Source: Norana najaformis (lineage: Eukaryota > Annelida > Clitellata > Crassiclitellata > Hormogastridae). Taken from it: 64,000 nt of DNA. A program made the translations under genes and the position numbers. This document shows positions 35,271 through 45,775 of the stretch, in pieces; position 1 is the first letter of the stretch; the number at the start of each line of letters is the position of its first letter. The stretch lies in assembly GCA_964023275.1 (NCBI GenBank), contig OZ029916.1, positions 25,496,953 to 25,560,952 on the forward strand, read 5' to 3'. The notes beneath the pieces are model-generated. The model searched no databases. It was given only the letters and a program-made list of their open reading frames with translations, and was not told where the DNA came from.

Positions 35271-38200
35271 TCAGACCTTTGAATGTCTCGTGTTCTTAGT
35301 CGACATAACACCAAGCTGTTTCGGCTGCAATCGTTCACGTATCAGGATTCCTGAATCGACGACATTGAGGGTATCTGCATCATCTTCATCCGTCCTTGTT
35401 AGCTGACTTCCTCCTCCTCCTCCGCTTCCTCCTTCTCTTCCTCCTCCTCCTCCTCTTTCTCCATGACTCTCTGTGCTGCTCTTCGTCATCTTGACGACAC
35501 CGTACTGGCATCGTGTATCGAGGAACGTTGAGACACCGACGCCGCCGCCGTTGAGCTCCTCCTGATACTCGGTCTCGCTCTCGCGGATCGTACTCAGGCT
35601 GATGATTTCGTTTCTCTCTGACCTCGATGTCTTCGGCTGAGCCAGGAGTTGCTGTCCCGCCGGCTGCTGAGCCGACGCCAGCTGCTTATTGGTTCCTGCC
35701 GGCGGAGATAAAATCGTTCCCCGCTTGGCTTGCACCAGCTGCACTTGCTTGTTCTCGTTCAGATAGGCCTTAAGTCCAGCGATGCCGTTATCCCGTAGTT
35801 CCTTAACCAGGTACCTGTCCTCCAACTCCTGGCAGTCGTCGATGTTTAGCATCGCAAGATAATCCATGTCAACGATCGCTGCCGGAAGTCTGCGGATCTT
35901 CGTGTTTCTCAGACTCAGGTGGCGCAGGTGTTCGAGGCAATTAACGAATTCCGGAACCTCTTCGATGTCGTTTCCGCTCAGATGCAAAACGCGCAGACTT
36001 CGCAGCTTCAGAATGCCTCGCGGTATCGAAGTGATCTTATTTCTTTCAAGCGACAGCATCTGGACGTTGACGCAATTCAGTATGCCGTCGCAGATCTCCG
36101 TAAGTTGATTCGAATCAAGGATCAGGGTCTTCAGAGACGGAATTGCCCTTTGAAACGAGCGAATCGAGTTGTCCCTCATGTTCAGACTCTGTAGACTCGA
36201 TATGTTGGAGAGCTGAGGAGGCACTTCTTCGAATTTATTCTTTCTGAAGATTACGGAACTGAGTCGGTTGAGCCGCTCAAAACGCTGCGGCAGGTACTGG
36301 AGTTGGTTTCCGCGAGCCCTCAGGTCCTCCAGCTTTGGCATGTTGCCAATAGTTTCCGGCAGAGCGACCAACTGGTTGTTGCAAACGTCGAGGCTCGTCA
36401 GTTCTAGAAGGTTCTCGATCGAGTCAGGCAAACTCGAGAGGCGATTGCAAGAGCAGTCCAGCATTCGCAGCTGACTAAGGGAGCCAAAATTTTCTGGGAG
36501 TTCCCTGACAGCGTTTCCGCTGATGTTAAGTGTGGTCAGGTTATGCAGTTGACCAAATGTTTTCGGCAATTCCGTTAGCATGTTGCTACTGACATCGACA
36601 TTTGACAGATCTACTGCTTTTTCAATTCCGTTGAGAGTCTTCAGTTGGTTTCTTGGTAAACTTAGTGTCTTCAGGCCTTCGCGGAACAACTCATTTGGAA
36701 GGGATTTGACTCTGGTCCAGGTGATGGAAAACGACTCAAGGCGTTCCATGTTGGTTGCATAATGTTTTGGAACTACAGTGAGAACTCCCTCGGGATCTTC
36801 GAGCTCAAATCTTTGAACGTGAGAAAGCTTGGGCCATGTCTTGGAATTCTTTTCTAGTATAGCCGGATTGAACACCTTGGCACACGGGATGATTCTCCCA
36901 AGAACTAATATTTCGTATATCTTGAAATCAGCATGCTCCTGAATCTCCGAAAATACCTTCTTCCGAGATGCATAGTCTGATTTAAAAACAGAAAGCCAGG
37001 CATCTTGAAAATGAATGTAATCTTTTGTAATGCTTCTACAGCTGCTTAAATTTATTATTACGATTTTTTAAACCTTCAAATGCTTATCACTGAAGCGTAA
37101 GGTAAACTCAGCGGAGAGAAGAAAATGTAACAACAGCGTCGACTTAAACATTATTGAAACGCGTGATTAGTTGTCAGGAAAGAATGAAGTTGTTTTCATT
37201 ACAATCGAAGAAACGTACCATAAAGCCGGAACAGAATTACAATATCGTATAATTCAACAAAGCTACAGTTCACTCTGATCAATGCCTTTGCCTGCACTGA
37301 AGATGCGACAAGGATATCGCTGCGAATGACCTACTTACATTGTGTCTCGGTAGTAGTAGTAGTTCCTCAGTTTACCGACAGCTTAAGGCATCAAAGGCCG
37401 TTGCCGTCGCCCTCCTCCTTTATTCAGGCTTGGGACTGGCACTACCCCCAAACAAGGCAGTGGCGGAGTTTTGTGTCTGGGTGTCTCGGCCTGCACAGTA
37501 AGAGCGACTAAGGTTGAGGGTCGTCCATTAAGGACGTCCGCAAACAATTACTTAATTTTAACCCTTTTTGTCCGCATTTGGTGTTCCTCTCCCATTTCTC
37601 TTTGCGGACGTCCGCACTCCAGCGAAGTGCTAAGGCCTAGTCTAAGCTTCCCTGTTGATCTTGCGGGGCTAACTTTGATAGGGAGTGGGGTAATTTGACG
37701 TGCAGCGTCCAGCAACGAAATCTAATTAAATCCAAAGCAGCTGTCCGACTGAAGTTGTTGTGCAAGACACTGGCTGCACTAAAGTAACTGCATGAACCAA
37801 ATTTAGCTGCGGACGCCCGCATTTGTCATAACTTCCTCTCCCCTTGTCCGCGTTTGTTCCCATGTAGACGATCCATTCCGCCCCTGTTTGAGGACATTCT
37901 TAATGGACAAGTAACGACCTCTTGCGGAGTGACGCAAAGCATTTTTACTTATAAGCAGTCGGAAACCTTCGCCTTAACTTCTGTAAATACAGGCACGCAC
38001 TTACACACACACAGAGCGAGAGAGAGACTGTGACAGCAACTGAGACATACGCACTGATATAGAAACAGATACAGACTCACAGACACACACTACCACGTAG
38101 ATACAGACAGAGGCAGACAGAGGCAGACAGAGGCAGACAGAGGCAGACAGACAGGGAGCTATATAAGTTAAGCATCCACCGTGAATACGTACTGCCGGTG

Positions 38201-38343
38201 ATGACGGACATGATCCTGAGGCGCTGGAGTTTTGCCTTCGACCAGGTGCTCTTCTCCTTCAGCAGCATCTTGTCCGTCAGATCGTCGAGGTCTTTTATCT
38301 CCTGCAGCCGGGTGTCGTCGCTGAATGCCACTCGCGATGCCAT
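35271..38343 (-). CDS. SHOC2-like leucine-rich-repeat protein B (two exons)
   Basis: Exon 1 38193-38343 (donor GTACGT) and exon 2 35271-36976 join in phase 1 to 618 residues. Same plan as gene A: basic start with TWSK-x3-QR-x-RIMS, about 13-14 SHOC2/PIRL-type leucine-rich repeats, then a disordered tail with a Gly/Arg/Glu run (GGGGGREGG, coded by a CTC/TCC-rich stretch near 35400-35460) and DSGILIRERL close to the C-terminus. Same orientation as A and upstream of it, so the pair arose by tandem duplication. Outside the shared block the coding DNA of B is visibly richer in G+C than A. No signal peptide or membrane segment; function unknown, probably protein binding. Confidence 0.85.
37395..37470. 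repeat. Dispersed repeat in the LRR gene B intron
   Basis: CAGGCTTGGGACTGGCAC followed by GGCAGTGGCGGAGTTT. The same words recur at 41517-41590. Class unknown. Confidence 0.6.
38111..38150. repeat. (AGGCAGACAG)4 minisatellite
   Basis: Four perfect 10-bp units within the intron of LRR gene B, next to a GAGA/CA-rich stretch. Confidence 0.9.
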
Positions 38344-39689
38344 CTCTACGTCACCTTCAACTTTAATACAAACCAGACCTTACAATTATGGAGGCTAACG
38401 CTGCTTCGCAGGGATGCAGGCCATACGGTCAGTGCAACGTAGTATTGGCGGCATTGGTAGTTGTAGGCCTAGTTGTTTAACCTGATGTGCATATGATAGC
38501 CAACCGATTTTATTTATTTAGCGTATGCAGTTCGCGCTAAGCCAGCATGCAGCAGCCTCATCAGCAACATGGAGTGCGGATAGACCGCCCGGGAAACTAG
38601 TTATTGTACAGACATCAACAATGTGGGACATAGTTTGGATTTCTCCACAGCTGCAGAAAGGGGAGGTAGCCTGCTTTCATCGAACCTGATTCGCCGCACA
38701 GCGGCCCTGACCAGTTCTGAATTGGTTCAGAGTAGACCAGAGACGACGCGGCAGGCTGAAACCAGGGGGCCAGACAGATGGCACGGACACGAGGGAATGG
38801 TTTACAACATCAGTTGCAGACCACTCGGAACTCCAGACCGAATTAGCCGTCATGTCCACTGGTGAGTTCAGCCACACAGGCCGTCTCGATGGTAGACGCA
38901 CAGTTGGATGGAGCGCGATATCAGCGTTCAGGGGGAGACTGTCATTCAGTTGGACTTTAGCGAGTAGTCTCGCCGTCGCCTCCTGTCTTCTGAGATGTGG
39001 TGGCCAACCGATGAACCTGAAGGCCTATTAGTTTAGACCTCTTTAGGATCACGTTTGACTGGCATGGCTGCACCGCATTCGGAATCGATAGATCTTTCTA
39101 CAGGCACCGTCTCAGAAACTAAATGTTAAGCTTAAGTATTGTTAGCAATGAAGTTTTAGGAGTAGATGGCAGAGGCGTCTAAACCCGAGTCAGATCATAT
39201 GACGCATTATATGCGTTACACAGATTTCAAACCTCTGGCGCTGAGATCCTTTCCTTTTTTGTAGCCTACTGTGCAATTTTTGTAAGAAACTTATGGCTTT
39301 TTGGAAAGGAAAAATATTAAGTGCACCGGACTGACTCAGCTGGGAAAAAGGAGATTAAGATGGAGAGAGCAGACAACTGAGCAACAGATTATTATAATTA
39401 TGATCAACTGCAACAGCCTACAGGCATTTATGTTGTGGATTTTGATGCTTAAATGCGCTAAAATGTGCTTCTGTAGTCGATTGACAGATTCACTTGGTCA
39501 TCATCGCCTAAACAGTAACCTAAATAATTCCTCGGGAGCAAAGCTAAATGAAGGAGACAGCGTCATTGGCCTTAGGGCGGTTGGACGCTCCAGGGTGTCA
39601 ATGCTCCTGTAATAAGCTGGTTTCCAAGGGCGAGATCATGCTACGACTTCTCTTTTTGGTGCTGAAGAAATGTCTCTATGTATGCGTCT

Positions 39690-39750
39690 GATACTTTTAT
39701 AGCGCCTTGTTAAAGACTCTCGATGACGCTGAAACGTGTCTGTCGGACAG
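39690..39750. repeat. TATAGCGCC dispersed motif
   Basis: CTTTTATAGCGCCTTGTT followed by GACTCTCGATGACGCTG; same family as 29830. Confidence 0.5.
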
Positions 39751-40836
39751 GGAGATCTACGACTCTAACGACAACGATGTCTGCTCGTGAGCAGAAATAA
39801 CATTCAATCCTCGAAGCAGAACATCCAGTCAGATGATGTTTATAGAGGAGCATAATAAGCGAACGCGTACACATCAACTTACCTTAATTTCGGGTACTTG
39901 TTATTCCTCGTTAGGCTATTTGTTGGAAGTTCAGGTTAGCAATGGCCTTTAGCAGTTCTATATTAGGCCTATTTCCTACTTTGATCTTCTCTTTTATCTT
40001 CTCACGAGTCAGCCGACTAAATTTTGCACTTTGCAGCTCGATCTAATCGCCGATAACTTTTCAATCGATTATTTAATCTGTCGAACACCTACTGGTATAT
40101 TTACCCGAATCAAATGAACAACAGATGTTGCTACACTCTTCAAGATTCAGCAGAAGCTTAGTCTGTTTAGCCTACGCTAAGTCTTACAGGAAACAGCCTA
40201 CATGCCTTATAAACGTATAGATACATATACATATACATGTATATATATGATCTGACCCCGTTTATAGACCCCATGTACTAACGTGTATATATATACATAT
40301 GCATGTGCTTACTTGATACGATGGTGCCTGTGTATATGGCCTTCACACACTTATCGTCCAACGGTAGCACACACGCAAATACGCCGGCCAATACTAATAT
40401 TGATCGACAGCCTCGCACAGCATCACAATGGGTAGGTCCCGATTCTTCTGCTTAGCAAAAAGCCTACTTTAACCACGTGAGCTTCTTTAACGATCGTAAA
40501 TTCTCCTACCTATGTATTATGCCTACATTTTATTATTTGAATTTTTCTATCAGAGACTCAATTGCTTAGGACAACAGTAGGCCTATAGGTCCACCATACA
40601 GCTCTGTTTATGCATACTGCCGCCTCTAGGCCTACTGCATTCTGCACCTGGAAGTAAGTAGCTGCATAGGCCTATGAGTACATGTAGACTACTACCGCCG
40701 TCGCGTAACTGGTTTATATGGATTAGAGGGCATTCGTGTGCATCCGAGTGGAACAAAGTGCAGTAATTGTGAAAAGCAGCTACGCGCGTATTTCTTTGCA
40801 AAAGCAGAGCTTCCTTGATAACTTGAACGTGTCAGT

Positions 40837-40864
<28 letters not shown>
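40837..40864. repeat. (AGAC)n microsatellite
   Basis: Seven perfect AGAC units. Confidence 0.95.
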
Positions 40865-40867
<3 letters not shown>

Positions 40868-41516
40868 GCAACAGACAATGAAATGCTTTAATAATAATAA
40901 TACTACGAGTTATAGAGCGCCGTAGTACAGCCGAGGCCGAGAAAAGGCACTGAATCGCGGATTGCAGCCACACGCGGCGCAAGTGTCAGCATACAGCCTA
41001 CACTTAGTCATTTCATTATCCGAGTTACATTGTGAGCCAAGACTCTAACCTCCTATAATTGTGGCTAATGTTGAATAACGAGGACAGGGCAATCGTAGCC
41101 AGACGTAGAGATCGTCGCAGTTTAAGAGATTTGCACATACACGTACAGCACAATGCGTAGGCCTACACGAAGCCTGCAGTGACCCATTGAGACATATACA
41201 TGTATGTGAAGGTTTACACACTCCTTTAAGTTCTCTGCCACCGGGCAGGTTCGAAAGTCCAATGGCGCCTTCCTGACGTTGTTGGGCCTCTCCTTCCGTT
41301 TGCCATATCCGTCCTCCATCATCCAGTCCAGTAGCATTTTTCACTTCTTTTCTTTCCTTCCATTCTTCTCTACACAAATGACTGAAAATCAGCAAATCGA
41401 TACGGTCGCTTTAGAACGTGAGCCTGTGCGCAGTTTAAACAAAAGCAGCCAAGGTCTGGATCGTTGGTTCTGTTTAACGACGCTGTGTTATAACGAAGAC
41501 GATTAGCGTCGCCCTC

Positions 41517-41590
41517 TTCCTTTATCCAGGCTTGGGACTGGCACCGCCCGAATACGGCAGTGGCGGAGTTTCCCCAGCCCTGGCCTAATT
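41517..41590. repeat. Dispersed repeat, second copy
   Basis: CAGGCTTGGGACTGGCAC and GGCAGTGGCGGAGTTT, as at 37395-37470. Confidence 0.6.
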
Positions 41591-42561
41591 GAAGGAGTAA
41601 GGAGGAGCTACCCCCACTGGATCACACCGGCCTATCCCGAACTGAAGACGCATTCTTCCTAAAAATCAAATAGGACATGGGTATTAACTATCGTCCAGGA
41701 ACTTCTTAAAGCGCTCCGTGCTAGCCTAAATGATTAAAAATCATTACTTTTATCCCAAAATATTTTACATGTATTAATAGGTAAACGCACCGTGCGCCAT
41801 AGCTGCCTGTATGCAAATGACACGAGCCCCTCAACCCCAAGGGTGAGTCAGGCGACTCCAAGGGACAACCCAGTCATGGTACACATTTGATTGGAAAAAC
41901 GCCACGAGTCGACCTCCACACCGGTTTCGGTCTGGACTGCCCACAAAAATAGTGAAGTGCAAAACGGTAACAATGTTAAAGCAAGTAAATAAGGAAAAAT
42001 TGGAAAGCTAACCGGTGTCGCTAAACTGAGTGAAAGCGGGGAAAGTTTAGTAGCAACGGAAAGGGGAAAGAAAGCGGTAAAACAGTGAGGAAACTTATGA
42101 AAACCGGCCGAGAAAGGGAATAACCAAAAAGTGATCCGAATATCTGCGACTTGAAACCGACTCCAAAAGTCCCAGGACTAAATTGAGGTCCTCCGGAAAG
42201 TGTTAGGACATGAAACTAGCCATCAGTCCCGACGACTAAAAACAAGAAACAAAAGGTCGACCCGTCACTTTCCACCATACAACACATCGACCACAAAATT
42301 CCCCTTCCCTTCCCAACCTCTGGATTCGCCAGCGGAAGACTTCAAGTCTACAGCTTTGCAGTTATGGGGCTGGATTTGCGAGTTCACTCAGTCGACACCT
42401 GGCTGATCACACGGTGTCAGCACAATGCAATTTTGGTAATCGTTTAGTTCGCTAGATGGCACTTGGAACCTACACACTTGCTAGCATCATCATCGCTACT
42501 CTGCCTGCTTTAGGTTATACAGTACACCATAAATTCTTTTCAAAAATGCAGTTGTCTGTTA

Positions 42562-42622
42562 CCAGTATCGAATTTTTATCTTCGGCAACAAATTCAGTAG
42601 ACCAACATAATGAAAACAGTAG
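42562..42622 (-). pseudogene. Decayed box C/D snoRNA copy
   Basis: Keeps the outer TACTG and CGATACTGG ends and TTGGTCTACTGA in the D'-side position of the intact copies downstream of it (43087-44700), but lacks box C and half of the guide. Probably a dead sixth copy. Confidence 0.35.
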
Positions 42623-43086
42623 CACGTGGTCTGCAAAATTGCAGTAATTCAACCACAGTATTGTGAATTAATTATAAGCCGCCAAAATTCAACCCGAACA
42701 GATCTGCTGTGGTCATAAACTGAGCTCATCAGTAATAGCCCATTTCACAAATCACAAGTCCATAGTGATTTAATTTTATTAATATCTACGTCAGTTACAT
42801 TTGATATTACTTCGCTGTCCAACATTGTAGGTCAGACTGACATCACAACTGCAGAGTAATCAAAATGGAAGTCCAGAGAACTGTGAACATCATAAAACAT
42901 ACACTAATTCACAGTATTTCCAGCATCAGTTCATTACTTAGTTTAAAATTAATAATTTTATAGCCCCAGTGATTGCAATTTTGACTTGTCAAAACTAATC
43001 TGCACTTGACCATCAACTGATGTCTTGGGCATTATGATAACGGCGCCATAGAAGCCATTAGATTAGATTAAAATTTATACTATGTA

Positions 43087-43160
43087 TCCAGTATCAGTTT
43101 CACGTTTGTCCTCAGTATCAAAATCAGTAGACCATCGTGATTAAATCATCAGTTACTGGA
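43087..43160 (-). ncRNA. Box C/D snoRNA-like gene, copy 1
   Basis: 74 nt on the minus strand. Terminal stem TCCAGTA with TACTGGA; box C (CTGATGA) after the 5' stem and box D (CTGA) before the 3' stem, as in 2'-O-methylation guides. An internal CTGA (D') follows the segment ATTTAATCACGATGGTCTA. The segment TCACGATGGTCTA can pair with large-subunit rRNA UAGACCGUCGUGA over 13 positions with one G-U. The guide is invariant in the core across five copies. First base of box C is C rather than a purine. Confidence 0.75.
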
Positions 43161-43593
43161 AACTGTAAAAAGTCGAATAGCAATGAATCAACAGGGACAA
43201 GCAAAAGGCAAGCGAATGTAAAGAGACATTTGTGTAGAACCAGTTGAGGGAAACTTTTCTGTAGCAATAAGAGATTTCTTTTATTACAAGTCAAACAGTA
43301 AGTCTAGCAAAATGATATATCATATATAAATTTCTTCTTTAAAAAATGTTTGCACCCAGCCCATTGCAAGAGTCATCACCAGCAATATGAACAGTCAATA
43401 GTCTGCCCTGTGCAACAGTTGCACAATGGCTCAATGACTTGTTCCCATTTGATGAGGTAGTAGGAGCATTGTAATGTCAATAATAAGAATCAATCACCAC
43501 CGATTTTAAACAAAAAGTATGTTAATACAGAAATTTAAATTTTTTCTCAGCCTTATAAGGTAGATTATTGAATTACAACACAAGTTAATATTT

Positions 43594-43667
43594 TCCAGTA
43601 TCAGTTTCACATTTGTCCTCAGTATCATAGTCGGTAGACCATCGTGATTAAATCATCAGGTACTGGA
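43594..43667 (-). ncRNA. Box C/D snoRNA-like gene, copy 2
   Basis: Same 74-nt layout: TCCAGTA/TACTGGA stem, box C TGATGA, box D CTGA, and the identical core ATTTAATCACGATGGTCT. The internal D' is CCGA here. Confidence 0.75.
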
Positions 43668-43968
43668 AATTTTAAAAAATGTATTAATAAACTGCTTGTG
43701 ACAATGAAAATAGCAGTCTGATGTAATCAAGCATTTATATAAAGCCAACTGAAGGAAGCTTTTCAGCTGGTCTAGAAATTTCTTTCACAATATTTAAAAT
43801 AATCTGACATTAAACAATAAAACCATCATACATCAAAAATAATAGGCAACAATAAAGTATTCATACCTTAAGCAAATTAATTTGTTGTAGTCAGCCTAAA
43901 TTTAATGTATATTACTAACACACCAGATAAAATAATTTCATTTAGTGTAACAATATAATAAATATATA

Positions 43969-44042
43969 TCCAGTATCAGTTTCACATTTGTCCTCCATAT
44001 CACAGTCAGCAGACCATCGTGATTAAATCATCAGTTACTGGA
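43969..44042 (-). ncRNA. Box C/D snoRNA-like gene, copy 3
   Basis: Same layout and stem. D' is CTGA, with one change just before it (GTCTG for GTCTA). The second internal part, near GGAGGACAAATG, differs slightly from copies 1-2. Confidence 0.75.
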
Positions 44043-44384
44043 ACTCCAAATACTCTTTGTCCAACACATTCGAATTGAATTTCAGTGAGGAAAGAAAATT
44101 TTCTAAACTTTCAAGTAATTACTGGTCATTTAAACTTACTGTTCAATATTCTCTGACAAGCATTAAACTTGCTCAATAGAACCAGTATACGTAATTCCCT
44201 TAGTTGCAGTGGTACACATTACCAGGAAAAAAGTCATCTTTCCAGGCTAATACAATGACCTTTCAGTTTCCAATTTTTAAACATGAATATTAGGTACTTT
44301 CGAGCAGTATATTACTTTTGTGAGCAATGAAAAATTCTAACAATATGATTTACACAGGATATATATTGTTCTACAAATTATTCG

Positions 44385-44458
44385 TCTAGTATCAGGTTCA
44401 CATTTGTCCTCAGGCCATGATCGGCAGACCATCGTGATTAAATCATCATTTACTGAAA
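44385..44458 (-). ncRNA. Box C/D snoRNA-like gene, copy 4
   Basis: Stem TTTCAGTA/TACTAGA, box C exactly consensus (ATGATGA), box D CTGA. Guide core unchanged; D' CCGA. Confidence 0.75.
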
Positions 44459-44626
44459 CTACCAATAGGTTTTAAATCATATGCAGGTAAATGTGCATTA
44501 CCCAGAGCATTAAAAATTCATTTAGGCCTGCATCTCCAATTTTATGTTGAAAAAACCTTTGGGTATCATTAAGAAATTTATAATCAGCAAATAATGTACA
44601 AAATCGCATAATATCATAAAAATATG

Positions 44627-44700
44627 TTCAGCATCAGGTTCACTGATGTCCTCAAATATCTGATCAGTAGACCATCGTGATTAAATCATCATTTACTGAA
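44627..44700 (-). ncRNA. Box C/D snoRNA-like gene, copy 5
   Basis: Stem TTCAGTA/TGCTGAA with box C ATGATGA, D' CTGA and box D CTGA. The guide core is unchanged while the segment before box D (GAGGACATCAGTGAAC) has diverged from the other copies, so only the D' guide is under visible constraint. It is the copy nearest the putative host-gene start. Confidence 0.75.
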
Positions 44701-45117
44701 ACATATACCACAGAATTAATTTTTAAGGTGCCTTTGCAATTAATTAATATTAAGTATCTTAAGGCGAAATTACAGTAATAATTGCATGTAATATTATATG
44801 CCCAGTTGAAATGGCACAAAATCTGCATCACTGTTAAAAATACAATATGCCACGTAAAAATTCTGACTACAAAATTAGGCTAATAAAACAGTGCTTCGTT
44901 TGAAGAATTAAGCAACGCCATGCATAAATGCACGCGTGTTTTGGCCAATGTATAAGGCTTCCTATTAAACGCTCAATATGATAAATCTTAACATAATGCT
45001 AATATGTATATTGCTAGACTCATAGTAACATATAACCCAAACTCAATCGATTTTATAAAAATACTGTGAACAAATTTCGTCACATTTTGCAAACATCCAC
45101 CAATCCCAAATTCCTAC

Positions 45118-45142
45118 CACGCCGAAATGAAGGAAAAGGAAG
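45118..45142 (-). promoter_or_regulatory. Candidate 5'TOP start and first exon of the snoRNA host gene
   Basis: On the minus strand CTTCCTTTTCCTTCATTTCG is a pyrimidine start like the 5'TOP transcripts that host snoRNAs, followed by the donor-like GGCGTG|GTAGGA and preceded by a CpG-rich stretch (45143-45190). Other minus-strand donors lie between copies (exon ends at 44140, AACA|GTAAGTTT, and at 43867, TAAG|GTATGA). A non-coding multi-intron host RNA would fit, but no acceptors were paired with certainty. Confidence 0.3.
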
Positions 45143-45526
45143 CGGTTAGTAAATGCGCCGCACGCTGGACCTCCGCTGCGCGTAGACTACGGCTGGTTCC
45201 TTGTTAAATAGAATTTACAACAGATCTTGCAGCGCTATTGTATTATCATGCCTAAGCTCTTCGTTTGTATTTTGTGAACTGTTATATGCTGCAAGGAAAT
45301 GTTATATGAGTCATTAAAGTCACAAAGCATAAGAATATAAAATGTAACAGAATCAATTAGTAACAGCCACTTTGAAATGTAGGCTAAATGTAAACGTAAA
45401 TCTGCGAAATTTCACAGCACCACACAAGAGCTGCGTCAGATAGATTAGCTTATTTGTTGGTGCTATATCAAAACAATTCTGCAAGAGCCAGGTTGTTTGG
45501 TCAGCTTCGGTACCAGGTCACAATTC

Positions 45527-45540
45527 GGGGGGGGGGGGGG
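45527..45540. repeat. G14 homopolymer
   Basis: Fourteen consecutive G; length may be unreliable. Confidence 0.9.
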
Positions 45541-45559
45541 CTAATATGTATATTGCTAG

Positions 45560-45775
45560 TCCTGGTTAGCTACATTGGTTAAAGCGTGGGTCAAGACGCA
45601 TCTGTGCGTGAGGATGGTGGTTCGAATACCAAGCGTGGCTTATTTCAGAGATTTGAATCTCGGGCTAGAACGATCCGGGGACCTTAAATGGCGTGGTGAA
45701 GGATCTCACCAGAAAAATTCATCGAAAAATTAGCAGGGTCAAAGCCATACGGTTGCTATAGAATAACATGTAGTC
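45560..45775 (+). repeat. tRNA-derived SINE, copy 2 (with head)
   Basis: A-box-like TTAGCTACATTGG and B box GGTTCGAATACC 40-50 bp apart, then GTGGCTTATTT, TTGAATCTCGGGCTAG, CTTAAATGGCGTGG and the tail CAGGGTCAAAGCCATACGGT. This is the most complete plus-oriented copy. Confidence 0.8.

Larger units (their letters stand above)
38344..42561. other. Intergenic, gene-poor
   Basis: No supported gene. Contents: a TATAGCGCC copy (39690-39750), a related copy near 40915, an (AGAC)n run (40837-40864), a dispersed repeat (41517-41590) and an A/G-rich stretch (41940-42140) without open frame. The first few hundred bases should include the promoter of LRR gene B. Confidence 0.5.

Noticed and set aside
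43087..44700. CRISPR-like repeat-spacer array
   Set aside because: Repeats are 74 nt with irregular spacers of 168-433 bp, eukaryotic context and box C/D elements; no cas genes.
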